DNA of 43,942 nt, from contig CBFGTV010000027.1 of NCBI GenBank assembly GCA_965652145.1, forward strand, positions 1 to 43,942, read 5' to 3'. Within the stretch, counting starts at the first letter, position 1; each line of letters begins with the position of its first letter. This document shows positions 26,452 through 34,045 of this stretch, in pieces. Below the pieces are notes generated by a model. It saw nothing but the letters and a program-made list of their open reading frames with translations, did not search any database and had not been told where the DNA came from. Origin of the DNA: CBFGTV01 sp965652145. Its GTDB lineage: Bacteria > Bacillota > Clostridia > Peptostreptococcales > Natronincolaceae. The position numbers and the translations under genes were made by a program.

Positions 26452-27297
26452 ATGGCGGTTAAGACAAAGCTACTGAAATCAATTAATAAACTGTTTCCCC
26501 TGCCGGTACACCCCTTTAATCTGCAAAATCAAGGGGTAAAGAGCTACGCCCAGTGGCAGTTTGAAAAGGGCGAAGAAACAGTGAAGTTTTACCTGGAACG
26601 GGTATCTAAGGAGGAAATGTTTTTAGATAAGGTTATTTTAGACATTGGCTGTGGTGCAGCGGGAAAAACGCTGTATTATGCCTCCCAGGGGGCCAGAAAG
26701 GTCTATGGAATCGATGTGGTTCCCCGTTATGAGGCAGAGGCCAATCAATTGGCGGCGGATAAAGGGCTGGCAGACCGATTTCAATTTGTATTGGGGGATG
26801 CTGCCCAGCTGCCCTTTGAGGAAAATACCTTTGATACCATCATCATGAATGATGCCATGGAGCATGTCGATCAGCCCCTGGCGGTTTTAAAGGAATGTCA
26901 TCGGGTGTTGAGGCCGAAGGGAAGGTTATATGTGAATTTCCCTCCTTATTACCATCCCTTTGGTGCCCACTTAAGTGATGCCATTGGCTTTCCTTGGGTA
27001 CATCTATTCTTTGATGAAAAAACCCTTATCGAGGTTTATAAGGATCAGGTAAAGGATCTGCCCGATGGAGAAGAACGGATCAAATTTCGTATCGATGTCA
27101 ACGACCAGGGAGAAGAATATTTTTCCTACATTAATGGGATGACAGTTAAGTGGTTTAACCGACTGATTAAGGAAACTGATTTTCAGCTTTTATACTATCG
27201 GGAGGTACCCTTACGATCATTTTTCAAGCCATTGGCTAAACTACCCCTTTTAAGGGAATGCTTTGTCAAAATGGTGGTGGGAATTTTAGAAAAATAG
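26452..27297 (+). CDS. SAM-dependent class I methyltransferase
   Basis: A 281-residue methyltransferase. The SAM-binding motif I is DIGCGAAGKTLYYASQG (around residue 65), motif II is YGIDVV and the acidic motif is MNDAMEHVDQPLAVLKECHR, all of the Methyltransf_11 type. After the catalytic domain come about 110 residues with VNFPPYYHPFGAHLSDAIG and PWVHLFF, which suggest a small-molecule or lipid/sugar substrate rather than RNA. The substrate is unknown. The ATG follows the S-layer gene by 18 bases with AAAGAGG upstream, so the two are probably cotranscribed. A terminator follows. Confidence 0.85.
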   Translation: MAVKTKLLKSINKLFPLPVHPFNLQNQGVKSYAQWQFEKGEETVKFYLERVSKEEMFLDKVILDIGCGAAGKTLYYASQGARKVYGIDVVPRYEAEANQLAADKGLADRFQFVLGDAAQLPFEENTFDTIIMNDAMEHVDQPLAVLKECHRVLRPKGRLYVNFPPYYHPFGAHLSDAIGFPWVHLFFDEKTLIEVYKDQVKDLPDGEERIKFRIDVNDQGEEYFSYINGMTVKWFNRLIKETDFQLLYYREVPLRSFFKPLAKLPLLRECFVKMVVGILEK

Positions 27298-27331
27298 CAG
27301 GTTATTCAATTAAAGTGAATATCATATTCGA

Positions 27332-27362
27332 GAGCTATCCTACGGGGTAGTTCTTTTCTTTT
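27332..27362 (+). terminator. Intrinsic terminator after the methyltransferase gene
   Basis: A 9-bp stem with two G-U pairs, 27332-27340 with 27345-27353 (GAGCTATCC/GGGTAGTTC), a TACG tetraloop, then TTTTCTTTT. Confidence 0.75.
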
Positions 27363-27427
27363 ACAAAGGTCCGGCCTGTCATGATGCAGGAAGGCCATTT
27401 GCTTGTTCACCTGCTTGTTGAAATTAT

Positions 27428-27456
27428 TTGCACTTGTTATCAGAATAAGGTAAAAT
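27428..27456 (+). promoter_or_regulatory. Sigma-A promoter of the AEC transporter leader
   Basis: TTGCAC at 27428-27433 and TAAAAT at 27451-27456 with a 17-base spacer. Transcription would start near G27460-27462, exactly at the 5' arm of the candidate leader structure. Confidence 0.55.
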
Positions 27457-27459
27457 ATT

Positions 27460-27574
27460 GGTTGACTTCAAAGAAATTTAATTCCATGATTTGGTACCCG
27501 TCACAACCGACGGGCTAATTTATGTCAAGACCAAGGCATCAAAAAAATATGCCTATTTCCCTTTGGTTTTTTTT
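27460..27574 (+). promoter_or_regulatory. Candidate pseudoknotted leader RNA with terminator ahead of AEC transporter
   Basis: The predicted leader holds several complementary segments. TTGAC 27462-27466 pairs with GTCAA 27524-27528, and AAATT 27474-27478 with AATTT 27517-27521. A perfect 6-bp hairpin lies inside (27497-27502 with 27509-27514, loop ACAACC). TTGGT 27491-27495 can pair across the first helix with ACCAA 27530-27534, forming an H-type pseudoknot. The same ACCAA can instead pair with TTGGT at 27563-27567, directly ahead of an eight-T run, giving a terminator-like hairpin. The two pairings exclude each other, the layout of a riboswitch. I do not recognise the class. The terminator stem is imperfect (about 5-7 bp with a bulge). 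Confidence 0.5.
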
Positions 27575-27668
27575 CAATGAAAAAAGGGGGAGGATATGGG
27601 CTTAATTAATATAATTATTAATGTAGTGCTTTTTATTTAAGACTATTTAAACTAGTTGAGGTGACTAT

Positions 27669-28580
27669 ATGGGAATTCATATTATACTGAATCAGATTAT
27701 GATTATGTTTTTTCTAATGGCCTTTGGATATATTTTGATAAAAAAAGAACTATTAGACAAGCAGGGAAGCAGACAAATCTCTAATATTCTATTAAAGACC
27801 GTTACACCGATTGTAATTATCAATGCCTTCAATATTGAATTTTCTTTAACAAAATTAAAGGAATTGGCTTTAGCCCTGGTTTTAGGCTTCGTTGTGCTGG
27901 GAATTGGATTTATTATTGCAAGAATCTTTTTAGGAAAGGGAAACCGATTTGAGCAGTTTCCAGCTGCCTTTCCCAATGTAGGCTTTTTTGGTATTCCCTT
28001 GGTACAGGGGCTGCTTGGGAGCAGTGCGGTTTTTTATCTAACAATGGTTGTCGTAGCCTACAATATCTATTCCTGGACCTATGGCATCTATTTAATTTCG
28101 GGTCAACGAGACACCTTTAATCCTAAGGCAATATTGACGACTCCTGCCTTCAAAGGTCTTGGAATTGGACTGCTGGTATTCCTATCTCCATGGCCCCTGC
28201 CTGATGCCCTGTCAGAAAGCATTAGGATCGTTGCCAGCCTGAATACACCCTTAGCCATGTTTATACTGGGCTCCTACATTGCAGAAAGCCCTTTCCTATC
28301 AATTTTCAAGGGAAGGATGGTCTATAAAACCTGTGCTATCAAGCTAATCATTATTCCAGCAGTAATTGCTTTTGCCTTAAAATTGGTGCCAAGTCAATAT
28401 GAAACCTTGAAAATGGTTTTGTTAATTGCCAGTTCAGCCCCTTCGGGGGTAGTAATGGCAATGTTCGCCCAACAGTATAATGCAGATTATGCCTATGGGG
28501 CTCAGATCATTTCGCTATCTACCTTATTATCGATTATATCGATTCCAGCTATTTTGGTTATGGCCCTTAATGTCTGGTAG
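27669..28580 (+). CDS. AEC-family (auxin efflux carrier-like) transporter
   Basis: A 303-residue membrane transporter with about ten helices in two inverted halves. The family pattern is visible in LIKKELLDKQGSRQISNILLKTVTPIVI at the N-terminus (given here only as a landmark near residues 24-52), FPAAFPNVGFFGIPLVQGLLG, and the C-terminal ASSAPSGVVMAMFAQQYNAD. Bacterial members export or exchange organic acids such as malate, malonate or lactate; the substrate cannot be told. The ATG follows GAGGTGA. It is a single gene under a long leader that may control it (27460-27574). A weak 6-bp hairpin at 28606-28624 follows. Confidence 0.88.
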   Translation: MGIHIILNQIMIMFFLMAFGYILIKKELLDKQGSRQISNILLKTVTPIVIINAFNIEFSLTKLKELALALVLGFVVLGIGFIIARIFLGKGNRFEQFPAAFPNVGFFGIPLVQGLLGSSAVFYLTMVVVAYNIYSWTYGIYLISGQRDTFNPKAILTTPAFKGLGIGLLVFLSPWPLPDALSESIRIVASLNTPLAMFILGSYIAESPFLSIFKGRMVYKTCAIKLIIIPAVIAFALKLVPSQYETLKMVLLIASSAPSGVVMAMFAQQYNADYAYGAQIISLSTLLSIISIPAILVMALNVW

Positions 28581-28661
28581 CCCATACAAATCTGCAAAAA
28601 GAAAAGGCTATATCGACAATAGCCCTATCTTATCTCCTATAGATATGAGCCCCCTAGGCCA

Positions 28662-29396
28662 TTAGCCTTCTGTTGAAAGGCTAGAAGCCTTGTATTTAAT
28701 ATGGGGGCCTGAAAGGAAAAGCTCCTCAAGCTCCTTGAGAATGGCCGTCATATTAGAGCGATCCTGATGATTTTCGATATAATCAGCCAGTTCCTTCACC
28801 CGAACAATGGGAACATAGCTGTTGGTTTCAATCGTTGCATCGGAATTATTCACTACAAAAAACGATTGCAGAGGAATATATTTAATATGCTGCCGTTCCA
28901 AAAGCCCTTCAATAATTCCATGGCTGTACTGTAGAAAATGCAGGGGATTATTTACCCTTTTCCGGATGACATCATAGGGGCTGATTACCTTAACATAATC
29001 CCAATACTCATCATTTTCATAACCTGTCATGGTACCCTCAAAATCCAGCACCCGAATATTAAAAATACCCTTAGGCGAAAGGAGAATATAATCAAAAAAC
29101 CCCTTTTTACTACCATCTGTCAACTCAACCGACGAGATGATGGTATACTGGTTATTAAAACTGCTAAGCTGCTGTAAAACCCTGTCATGAAGCCTGGTAC
29201 CCCCACCGATGTAAAGAATATAAATACTTACAAGGGTAAACCCCAGCAGCAGAGAAGATAGCAGATAGCCGGCAGCGGAATCGGCCAGTAGAAACGACAA
29301 GGAGGTAATTCCCAGCATATAGAGCCAAAGGGGATCATTGATTAAATTATGAAGCCTTCCCCTTGCTACCGTGTTTTTTCCCTTATGCACAGTCAT
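28662..29396 (-). CDS. Membrane protein with NERD-like nuclease-related domain
   Basis: A 244-residue protein. Two hydrophobic helices near the N-terminus (about 25-60) are followed by a soluble domain that resembles NERD. Its landmarks are the conserved core in KGFFDYILLSPKGIFNIRVLDFEG (near residues 100-125), then QHIKYIPLQSFFVVNNSDATIE. NERD domains are distantly related to restriction-type nucleases, but a catalytic lysine-based motif is not clear here, so nuclease activity is not claimed. I start at 29396 (MTVHKGKN), preceded by AAAGGGG on the minus strand; the further upstream ATG at 29420 lacks a ribosome site. It stands alone, divergent from the gene at 29701. Confidence 0.65.
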   Translation of the reverse strand: MTVHKGKNTVARGRLHNLINDPLWLYMLGITSLSFLLADSAAGYLLSSLLLGFTLVSIYILYIGGGTRLHDRVLQQLSSFNNQYTIISSVELTDGSKKGFFDYILLSPKGIFNIRVLDFEGTMTGYENDEYWDYVKVISPYDVIRKRVNNPLHFLQYSHGIIEGLLERQHIKYIPLQSFFVVNNSDATIETNSYVPIVRVKELADYIENHQDRSNMTAILKELEELFLSGPHIKYKASSLSTEG

Positions 29397-29700
29397 ACAG
29401 TTCAACCCCTTTCCTTTCATCCCATTACCTGTTTACTATAAAGTTACCCCCATTACAATTAAATACACAGCCAATTCATCAAGGCAAGATATTTAATTCC
29501 AGCAGCCTCCCCTTTTTTGAATCAATCAGGCCCGCTGATATTAGCGTTTAATATAAAATATTAGTCCTGTCTTAAATTTGTGCCTTTCAACTCTCATCAC
29601 AAAAAATTAATGATGGCTTTAAACATATGTGCAAAAAATGCCGATTATATATGTGAAAGATTACTAAGGATAACGATACCACGGACAGGAGGTCATTTCA
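29397..29700. other. Divergent intergenic region of 304 bases
   Basis: No coding frame or RNA gene is evident. On the plus strand it carries a sigma-D-like promoter (29620-29647) and a strong AGGAGGT for the downstream gene. I found no minus-strand promoter that I would stand behind. Confidence 0.5.
29620..29647 (+). promoter_or_regulatory. Sigma-D/FliA-type (flagellar) promoter
   Basis: TAAA at 29620-29623 and GCCGATTA at 29640-29647 are separated by 16 bases. Bacillus sigma-D promoters are TAAA, 14-16 bases, GCCGATAT, so only the last two bases of the -10 differ. Transcription would start about 45 bases before the GTG at 29701. Confidence 0.6.
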
Positions 29701-30618
29701 GTGGACGCACTAAAGATCAGCTATATTCCCTATACCGATAAGACAATCAAGGTTGATAAGTCAACGGGACTTCATGACAGCAGAAATATACAAGGGACAG
29801 CTAACGAAGGGGAAACCGTCAGAGCATCAATAAGCAGTGAGGCGCTGCAACACTATATGAAAGAAAAGTTTGGAGGCAGCTATGACGAAGTTTCCCATTT
29901 AGATTTTGAAACCTTGAAAATGCTGGAAAAAGGATCGTTGATAGGGCCAATCAGACAGGAGGGACAAATTGAGGTTCAGGTAAAACCCTTTATGGAAGGA
30001 ACAGTGGAGCACTTTATATTCAATATGCTGGATGGAAAGGCTGAAAATCCTCAACAGCTGGCCCAGGAGCTGGGTGATATGATTTTCAGTCAGAGGGACG
30101 AGGATGTGAAGACCCGGGCCATTAACAGGGAAGCCGGTATGAAGCTGGCAGAATATATAGCGCAGAATTATCTGGACGACCCCGAGGAAGCACAATCCTT
30201 TTTAGAGGGGATCAATCAATTTGCTGAAAGGTCGGAAATGCGTGATAAGGGCTATCTGGTTTTCTACAATTCAGACATAGGGCCCATTAAGCCTAAGGCA
30301 AACCCATTAAAGCTTTACGCCCAGAAATATCTCGGGTACAGTGATCAAGACTGGGCCGACCCAACAAAGCTATCGGCTATTTTAAAGGCCTATACAAAGG
30401 ATATGGCCAATCACACTTCAAGACTGACCAGCCTAAATGAGGCAATAAAGGAATCAGATGAAGCATTTGCTGCAAAGGAAAGGATTGTTCAAGCCACCAT
30501 TGACGAGGTCAAAAATGCCATGGGTAAAGCTGTGAAGGACAACCTTCTATCGTCCTTGTATCCTGAACAATCAGCAAAATGGAACAGTGTTCTGGGCCTG
30601 TTTAAGGCTAAAGGCTGA
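29701..30618 (+). CDS. Unknown protein, possibly part of the motility regulon
   Basis: A 305-residue soluble protein that I do not recognise. It has no signal peptide or membrane segment. The N-terminus is polar and probably disordered (TGLHDSRNIQGTANEGE), and the segment VRASISSEALQHYMKE resembles the ISSEA-type segments near the N-terminus of many flagellar export and hook-associated proteins. The rest is mostly helical, with a charged C-terminal helix (NEAIKESDEAFAAKERIV). The GTG start 29701 is fixed by AGGAGGT seven bases upstream. A flagellar sigma-type promoter lies just ahead, which suggests a role in motility or surface behaviour. A hairpin at 30657-30691 may end the transcript. Confidence 0.7.
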   Translation: MDALKISYIPYTDKTIKVDKSTGLHDSRNIQGTANEGETVRASISSEALQHYMKEKFGGSYDEVSHLDFETLKMLEKGSLIGPIRQEGQIEVQVKPFMEGTVEHFIFNMLDGKAENPQQLAQELGDMIFSQRDEDVKTRAINREAGMKLAEYIAQNYLDDPEEAQSFLEGINQFAERSEMRDKGYLVFYNSDIGPIKPKANPLKLYAQKYLGYSDQDWADPTKLSAILKAYTKDMANHTSRLTSLNEAIKESDEAFAAKERIVQATIDEVKNAMGKAVKDNLLSSLYPEQSAKWNSVLGLFKAKG

Positions 30619-30656
30619 TGAAGAATTGAATATTACCGATACTAATGTACATAAGG

Positions 30657-30691
30657 GGCGGCTGATTTTTCTTTATAAAGAAACAGTCGCC
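30657..30691 (+). terminator. Hairpin, possible terminator without T-run
   Basis: An 8-bp arm pair (30657-30664 with 30684-30691, one G-U) is extended by a 7-bp inner stem (TTTCTTT/AAAGAAA). The stem is strong, but no T-run follows on the plus strand, so termination is uncertain. Confidence 0.35.
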
Positions 30692-30791
30692 TATTCAATA
30701 AAATAACCATTTCCTTTACAATCTTCTTCTCTCCTCTCACTTTTTGCTAAATTGTCAAATGTTTTTCCAAAAACCAGAAATAAAATAACCA

Positions 30792-30820
30792 TTGACAAAT
30801 TTAAATGCAGCAGGTACAAT
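30792..30820 (+). promoter_or_regulatory. Sigma-A promoter of the histidine operon
   Basis: A perfect TTGACA at 30792-30797 and TACAAT at 30815-30820 with a 17-base spacer. The leader to hisZ is only about 55 bases, too short for a T-box, and contains no run of histidine codons, so no attenuation is evident. Confidence 0.75.
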
Positions 30821-30881
30821 CATAAACAAGTACTTTCTTAAACTATCACTTTAATTAATTAAAGCAATGGAGCGATGAAGC

Positions 30882-32099
30882 ATGGGATCAAAAAAGGTGT
30901 TACTCCCCGAAGGGGTACAGGATCTATTGATAGATGACTGTTTTTACCGTAGAGAAATAGAAAACGCCCTGATGAAGGATTTCCGTCGGTGGGGCTATAT
31001 GGAGGTCAGCACCCCTACCCTGGAATACTATGATTTATTTTCTCAGGATTACTTAAACCAAAACGGGGACAAAATGTTCAAGCTAATTGATACCAATGGC
31101 AGTCTATTGGTTCTTAGGCCCGACTGTACCATTCCCATCGGCAGATTGGTGGCCACCAAGATGAAGGATTTTGTTCACCCCCTAAAGCTCTGCTATATTC
31201 AAAATGTGTTTCGAATTGACCGGGAGCAGGCAGGGAAAAAAAGAGAGTATCGTCAGGCAGGGGTAGAGTTTTTTGGCGTTAGGGGCCCCCAGGTCGATGC
31301 TGAGGTGATCATTACCGCCATTGAAAGTCTGTTAAATCTGGGTTTGTCAGATTTTCAAATGGAAATCGGGCAAATTACCCTTTTAGAGGATATGATCAGG
31401 GGATTGGCCATGGAATCTGAAGCCAGGGAGCAGTTAATGAATGCCCTTGAAAATAAGAATCTACCGGAAATAGACCGTTTAATAGAAGGGCTGTCAATTA
31501 AGGGGGAAACCGCTCAAATATTAAAGAAGCTGCCCCGGCTCTTTGGAGACCCCAAGGGGGTGTTAAGGGAGCTGAACCAGTTGAATTTGGCAGAAGAAGC
31601 AAGGGAAAGGGCCAAGGAGCTGGCCCAGGTGGTAGAGATCATTGAAGCCTACGACTATTACGACTACATTTCCCTGGATTTAGGCATGGTTTCCCATATT
31701 AGGTATTATACCGGAATTGTCTTTAAGGGTTATACTAAGGATTTAGGCGTGGTGTTGGTTAGCGGAGGCCGGTATGACAAATTATTAGATGAATTTGACC
31801 TCACCTGCCCTGCCATTGGCTTTGCCTTTATACTCAATAAAATAACAAAGGCATTAAAAATTCAACAGAAGCTAAAGGAATCTCAAGAAATACATGTACT
31901 GGTGGTTAACCAGGCAGCAGACAGGATTCAGGCCCAGGTATTAAAAAAGGCCAGAGCAGAAGGATATATTGCAGAGGCCAGCCATTTAACCGAGGCTGAA
32001 GACATAAAGGATTACTGCATAAGAAGAAAGGTTGACGAGATTTGGTATGTGAAAAAAGACGGTACCATTTCGGTGGTGCCGGTACAGGGGGAAAGGTAA
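30882..32099 (+). CDS. hisZ: ATP phosphoribosyltransferase regulatory subunit HisZ
   Basis: A histidyl-tRNA-synthetase-like protein without tRNA-charging activity. It forms a complex with short-form HisG and makes it sensitive to histidine. At 405 residues it has the class II core: PEGVQDLLIDD at the start, LRPDCTIPIGRLVATKM (motif 2 region), REYRQAGVEFFG, YYTGIVFKGYT and SGGRYDKLLDEF. Its presence beside a 206-residue HisG is the expected pairing for the short-form enzyme. It is the first gene of the operon. Its stop overlaps the hisG start (TAATG), so the subunits are likely translated in step. The ATG has GGAG about ten bases upstream, which is somewhat far. Confidence 0.93.
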   Translation: MGSKKVLLPEGVQDLLIDDCFYRREIENALMKDFRRWGYMEVSTPTLEYYDLFSQDYLNQNGDKMFKLIDTNGSLLVLRPDCTIPIGRLVATKMKDFVHPLKLCYIQNVFRIDREQAGKKREYRQAGVEFFGVRGPQVDAEVIITAIESLLNLGLSDFQMEIGQITLLEDMIRGLAMESEAREQLMNALENKNLPEIDRLIEGLSIKGETAQILKKLPRLFGDPKGVLRELNQLNLAEEARERAKELAQVVEIIEAYDYYDYISLDLGMVSHIRYYTGIVFKGYTKDLGVVLVSGGRYDKLLDEFDLTCPAIGFAFILNKITKALKIQQKLKESQEIHVLVVNQAADRIQAQVLKKARAEGYIAEASHLTEAEDIKDYCIRRKVDEIWYVKKDGTISVVPVQGER

Positions 32100-32719
32100 T
32101 GGAGACAATTAAGCTGGCCCTGGCTAAAGGACGCCTGGCAGAGGATGCAATTGCCTTACTGGAAAGGATTCACCTGGACTGTAGTCCCTTAAGGGAAAAA
32201 AATAGAAAGCTGGTATTTGATTTACCCCACAGCCAAATTCAGGTGGTGCTGTTAAAGGCCCTGGATGTTCCCACCTATGTGGAGCATGGGGTGGTGGATA
32301 TGGGCGTAGTGGGGAAGGACGTACTCCTTGAACAGGAAAGGCTGCTATATGAGGTGGCTGATCTAAAATTTGGAGCATGCCGTCTGGCCGTGGCAGGGAG
32401 GCCCCAGGCCTGCTGTGCCAAGCATATGAGGGTGGCTACTAAATATCCCAACGTGGCCAGGAGATATTTTGCCAATAAAGGCCAATCGGTGGAAATTATT
32501 AAGCAGGAGGGCTCTGTGGAATTGGCCCCTTTGTTGGGGCTGAGCGATGTAATTGTAGATATTGTGGAAACCGGCAACACCTTAAGGGATAACGGCCTGG
32601 TGATTTTAGAGGAGGTAGCCCAAGTCAGTGCCAGGCTGGTGCTGAATAAGGTAAGCTACAAAACCAAGCAGGAGCCCATTACGAAAATAGTAGAGGCAAT
32701 CAACAGAAGTATTTTTTAA
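32099..32719 (+). CDS. hisG: ATP phosphoribosyltransferase catalytic subunit, short form
   Basis: First enzyme of histidine synthesis, joining ATP and PRPP. At 206 residues it is the short form lacking the C-terminal regulatory domain, which HisZ replaces. Landmarks are LALAKGRLAEDAI at the start, DMGVVGKDVLLE, and the PRPP-binding stretch DIVETGNTLRDNGL near the C-terminus. The start at 32099 uses the A of the hisZ stop codon (TAATG). An upstream in-frame start at 32042 lies inside hisZ and is not needed. hisD follows after 12 bases, with AAGGGGGA upstream of its ATG. Confidence 0.95.
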   Translation: METIKLALAKGRLAEDAIALLERIHLDCSPLREKNRKLVFDLPHSQIQVVLLKALDVPTYVEHGVVDMGVVGKDVLLEQERLLYEVADLKFGACRLAVAGRPQACCAKHMRVATKYPNVARRYFANKGQSVEIIKQEGSVELAPLLGLSDVIVDIVETGNTLRDNGLVILEEVAQVSARLVLNKVSYKTKQEPITKIVEAINRSIF

Positions 32720-32731
32720 GGGGGACAAAAA

Positions 32732-34045
32732 ATGATTAAAACCTATCAGTACAGCCAACTTGATTATGAGGCCCTTCAGCAGCAGTTCAATACCCGTAAT
32801 GACCTGGATTTTAAAAAATATAATCAAAAAGTACAGGAAATTCTGGATGGTGTTATGGAAAGGGGCGACGGTGCCCTGTTGGAATATACCCGGGCCTTTG
32901 ATGGGGTAACAATAACCTCGGCAGACCTGCTTGTCTCAGAGGCAGAGTTTGAAGAGGCCTACGCCCTATTGCCTAAGGATTTTGTAAAGGCCCTGCTGCT
33001 GGCCATAGAAAAGATAACAGCCTACCATAGTCGCCAAAAAGAAAATTCCTGGTTTGCCTATGAGGAAAAGGGGGTTGTGCTGGGCCAAAGAATTACAGCC
33101 TTGTCCAGTGTAGGCCTCTATGTTCCAGGGGGGACGGCGGCTTATCCCTCCTCGGTGCTGATGAATGCCATTCCGGCAAAGGTGGCAGGGGTAAAGCGAA
33201 TTACCATGGTGACACCCCCCATGGCCACAGGAAGGGTGAATCCGGGGGTACTGGTGGCAGCCCGGGAGCTGGGAATCCGAGAGGTTTACCGGGTTGGCGG
33301 AGCCCAGGCGGTTGGGGCCCTGGCCTTTGGAACCGAAACCATACCCAAGGTAGATAAAATTGTGGGGCCAGGGAACATTTATGTGGCCACAGCTAAGCGT
33401 TTGGTCTATGGCTATGTAGATATTGACATGATTGCCGGGCCCAGTGAAATACTGGTTATTGCCGATGAAAGTGCCAATCCTGCCTATGTGGCGGCCGATT
33501 TACTTTCTCAGGCAGAGCACGATGAACTGGCATCCTCCATCTGTATCACCAATAGCAGCGCCATGGCCGCCGCTGTTAAGCAGGAGCTGGTGAAGCAAGT
33601 CCCATTCCTTGAAAGGCGAAATATTATCGAAAAGTCCTTGGCTGATTATGGTGCAATTATTATTACAAAGAACCTGATTGAGGCGGCCCACCTGTCGAAT
33701 CTCATTGCACCGGAGCATTTGGAACTATGTGTGGAAAAGCCCTTTGAGCTAATGAACCATATTGAAAATGCCGGGGCCATCTTCCTAGGCCACTATGCCC
33801 CTGAGCCCCTGGGAGATTACATGGCAGGCCCTAATCATGTACTGCCCACCAGTGGTACCGCCCGGTTCTTTTCACCCCTGGGGGTGGGTGACTTTATAAA
33901 AAAATCCAGTGTGATCTATTATGAAAGGGAAGCCCTGGGGGCCATTCGGTCGGAGATCATGACCCTGGCCCGGCAGGAGGGGCTGACTGCCCATCAAAAT
34001 GCCATAAAAGTGAGGTTTGATAATCATGATGAATCAATTGGTTAA
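32732..34045 (+). CDS. hisD: Histidinol dehydrogenase
   Basis: Zinc enzyme for the last two oxidations, histidinol to histidine with NAD. At 437 residues it is full length. Visible signatures are VGLYVPGGTAAYPSSVLMNA, the long GGAQAVGALAFGTETIPKVD, VGPGNIYVATAKRLVYG, SQAEHDELASS and NLIAPEHLEL, which holds zinc and catalytic residues. It is placed third in the operon, an early position for a final-step enzyme but common in clostridia. Its 3' end overlaps the hisC start by 20 bases in another frame. Confidence 0.96.
   Translation: MIKTYQYSQLDYEALQQQFNTRNDLDFKKYNQKVQEILDGVMERGDGALLEYTRAFDGVTITSADLLVSEAEFEEAYALLPKDFVKALLLAIEKITAYHSRQKENSWFAYEEKGVVLGQRITALSSVGLYVPGGTAAYPSSVLMNAIPAKVAGVKRITMVTPPMATGRVNPGVLVAARELGIREVYRVGGAQAVGALAFGTETIPKVDKIVGPGNIYVATAKRLVYGYVDIDMIAGPSEILVIADESANPAYVAADLLSQAEHDELASSICITNSSAMAAAVKQELVKQVPFLERRNIIEKSLADYGAIIITKNLIEAAHLSNLIAPEHLELCVEKPFELMNHIENAGAIFLGHYAPEPLGDYMAGPNHVLPTSGTARFFSPLGVGDFIKKSSVIYYEREALGAIRSEIMTLARQEGLTAHQNAIKVRFDNHDESIG

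Noticed and set aside
27462..27490. Second promoter TTGACT/CATGAT inside the AEC leader
   Set aside because: The -10 matches poorly, and the upstream pair TTGCAC/TAAAAT fits better and starts the RNA just ahead of the proposed first helix. TTGAC is better explained as a pairing arm.
28606..28624. Terminator after the AEC gene
   Set aside because: Only a 6-bp stem (GGCTAT/ATAGCC) without a T-run; too weak to call.
30821..30881. T-box or histidine attenuator ahead of hisZ
   Set aside because: The leader after the promoter is only about 55 bases, with no T-box sequence, no terminator and no run of His codons.
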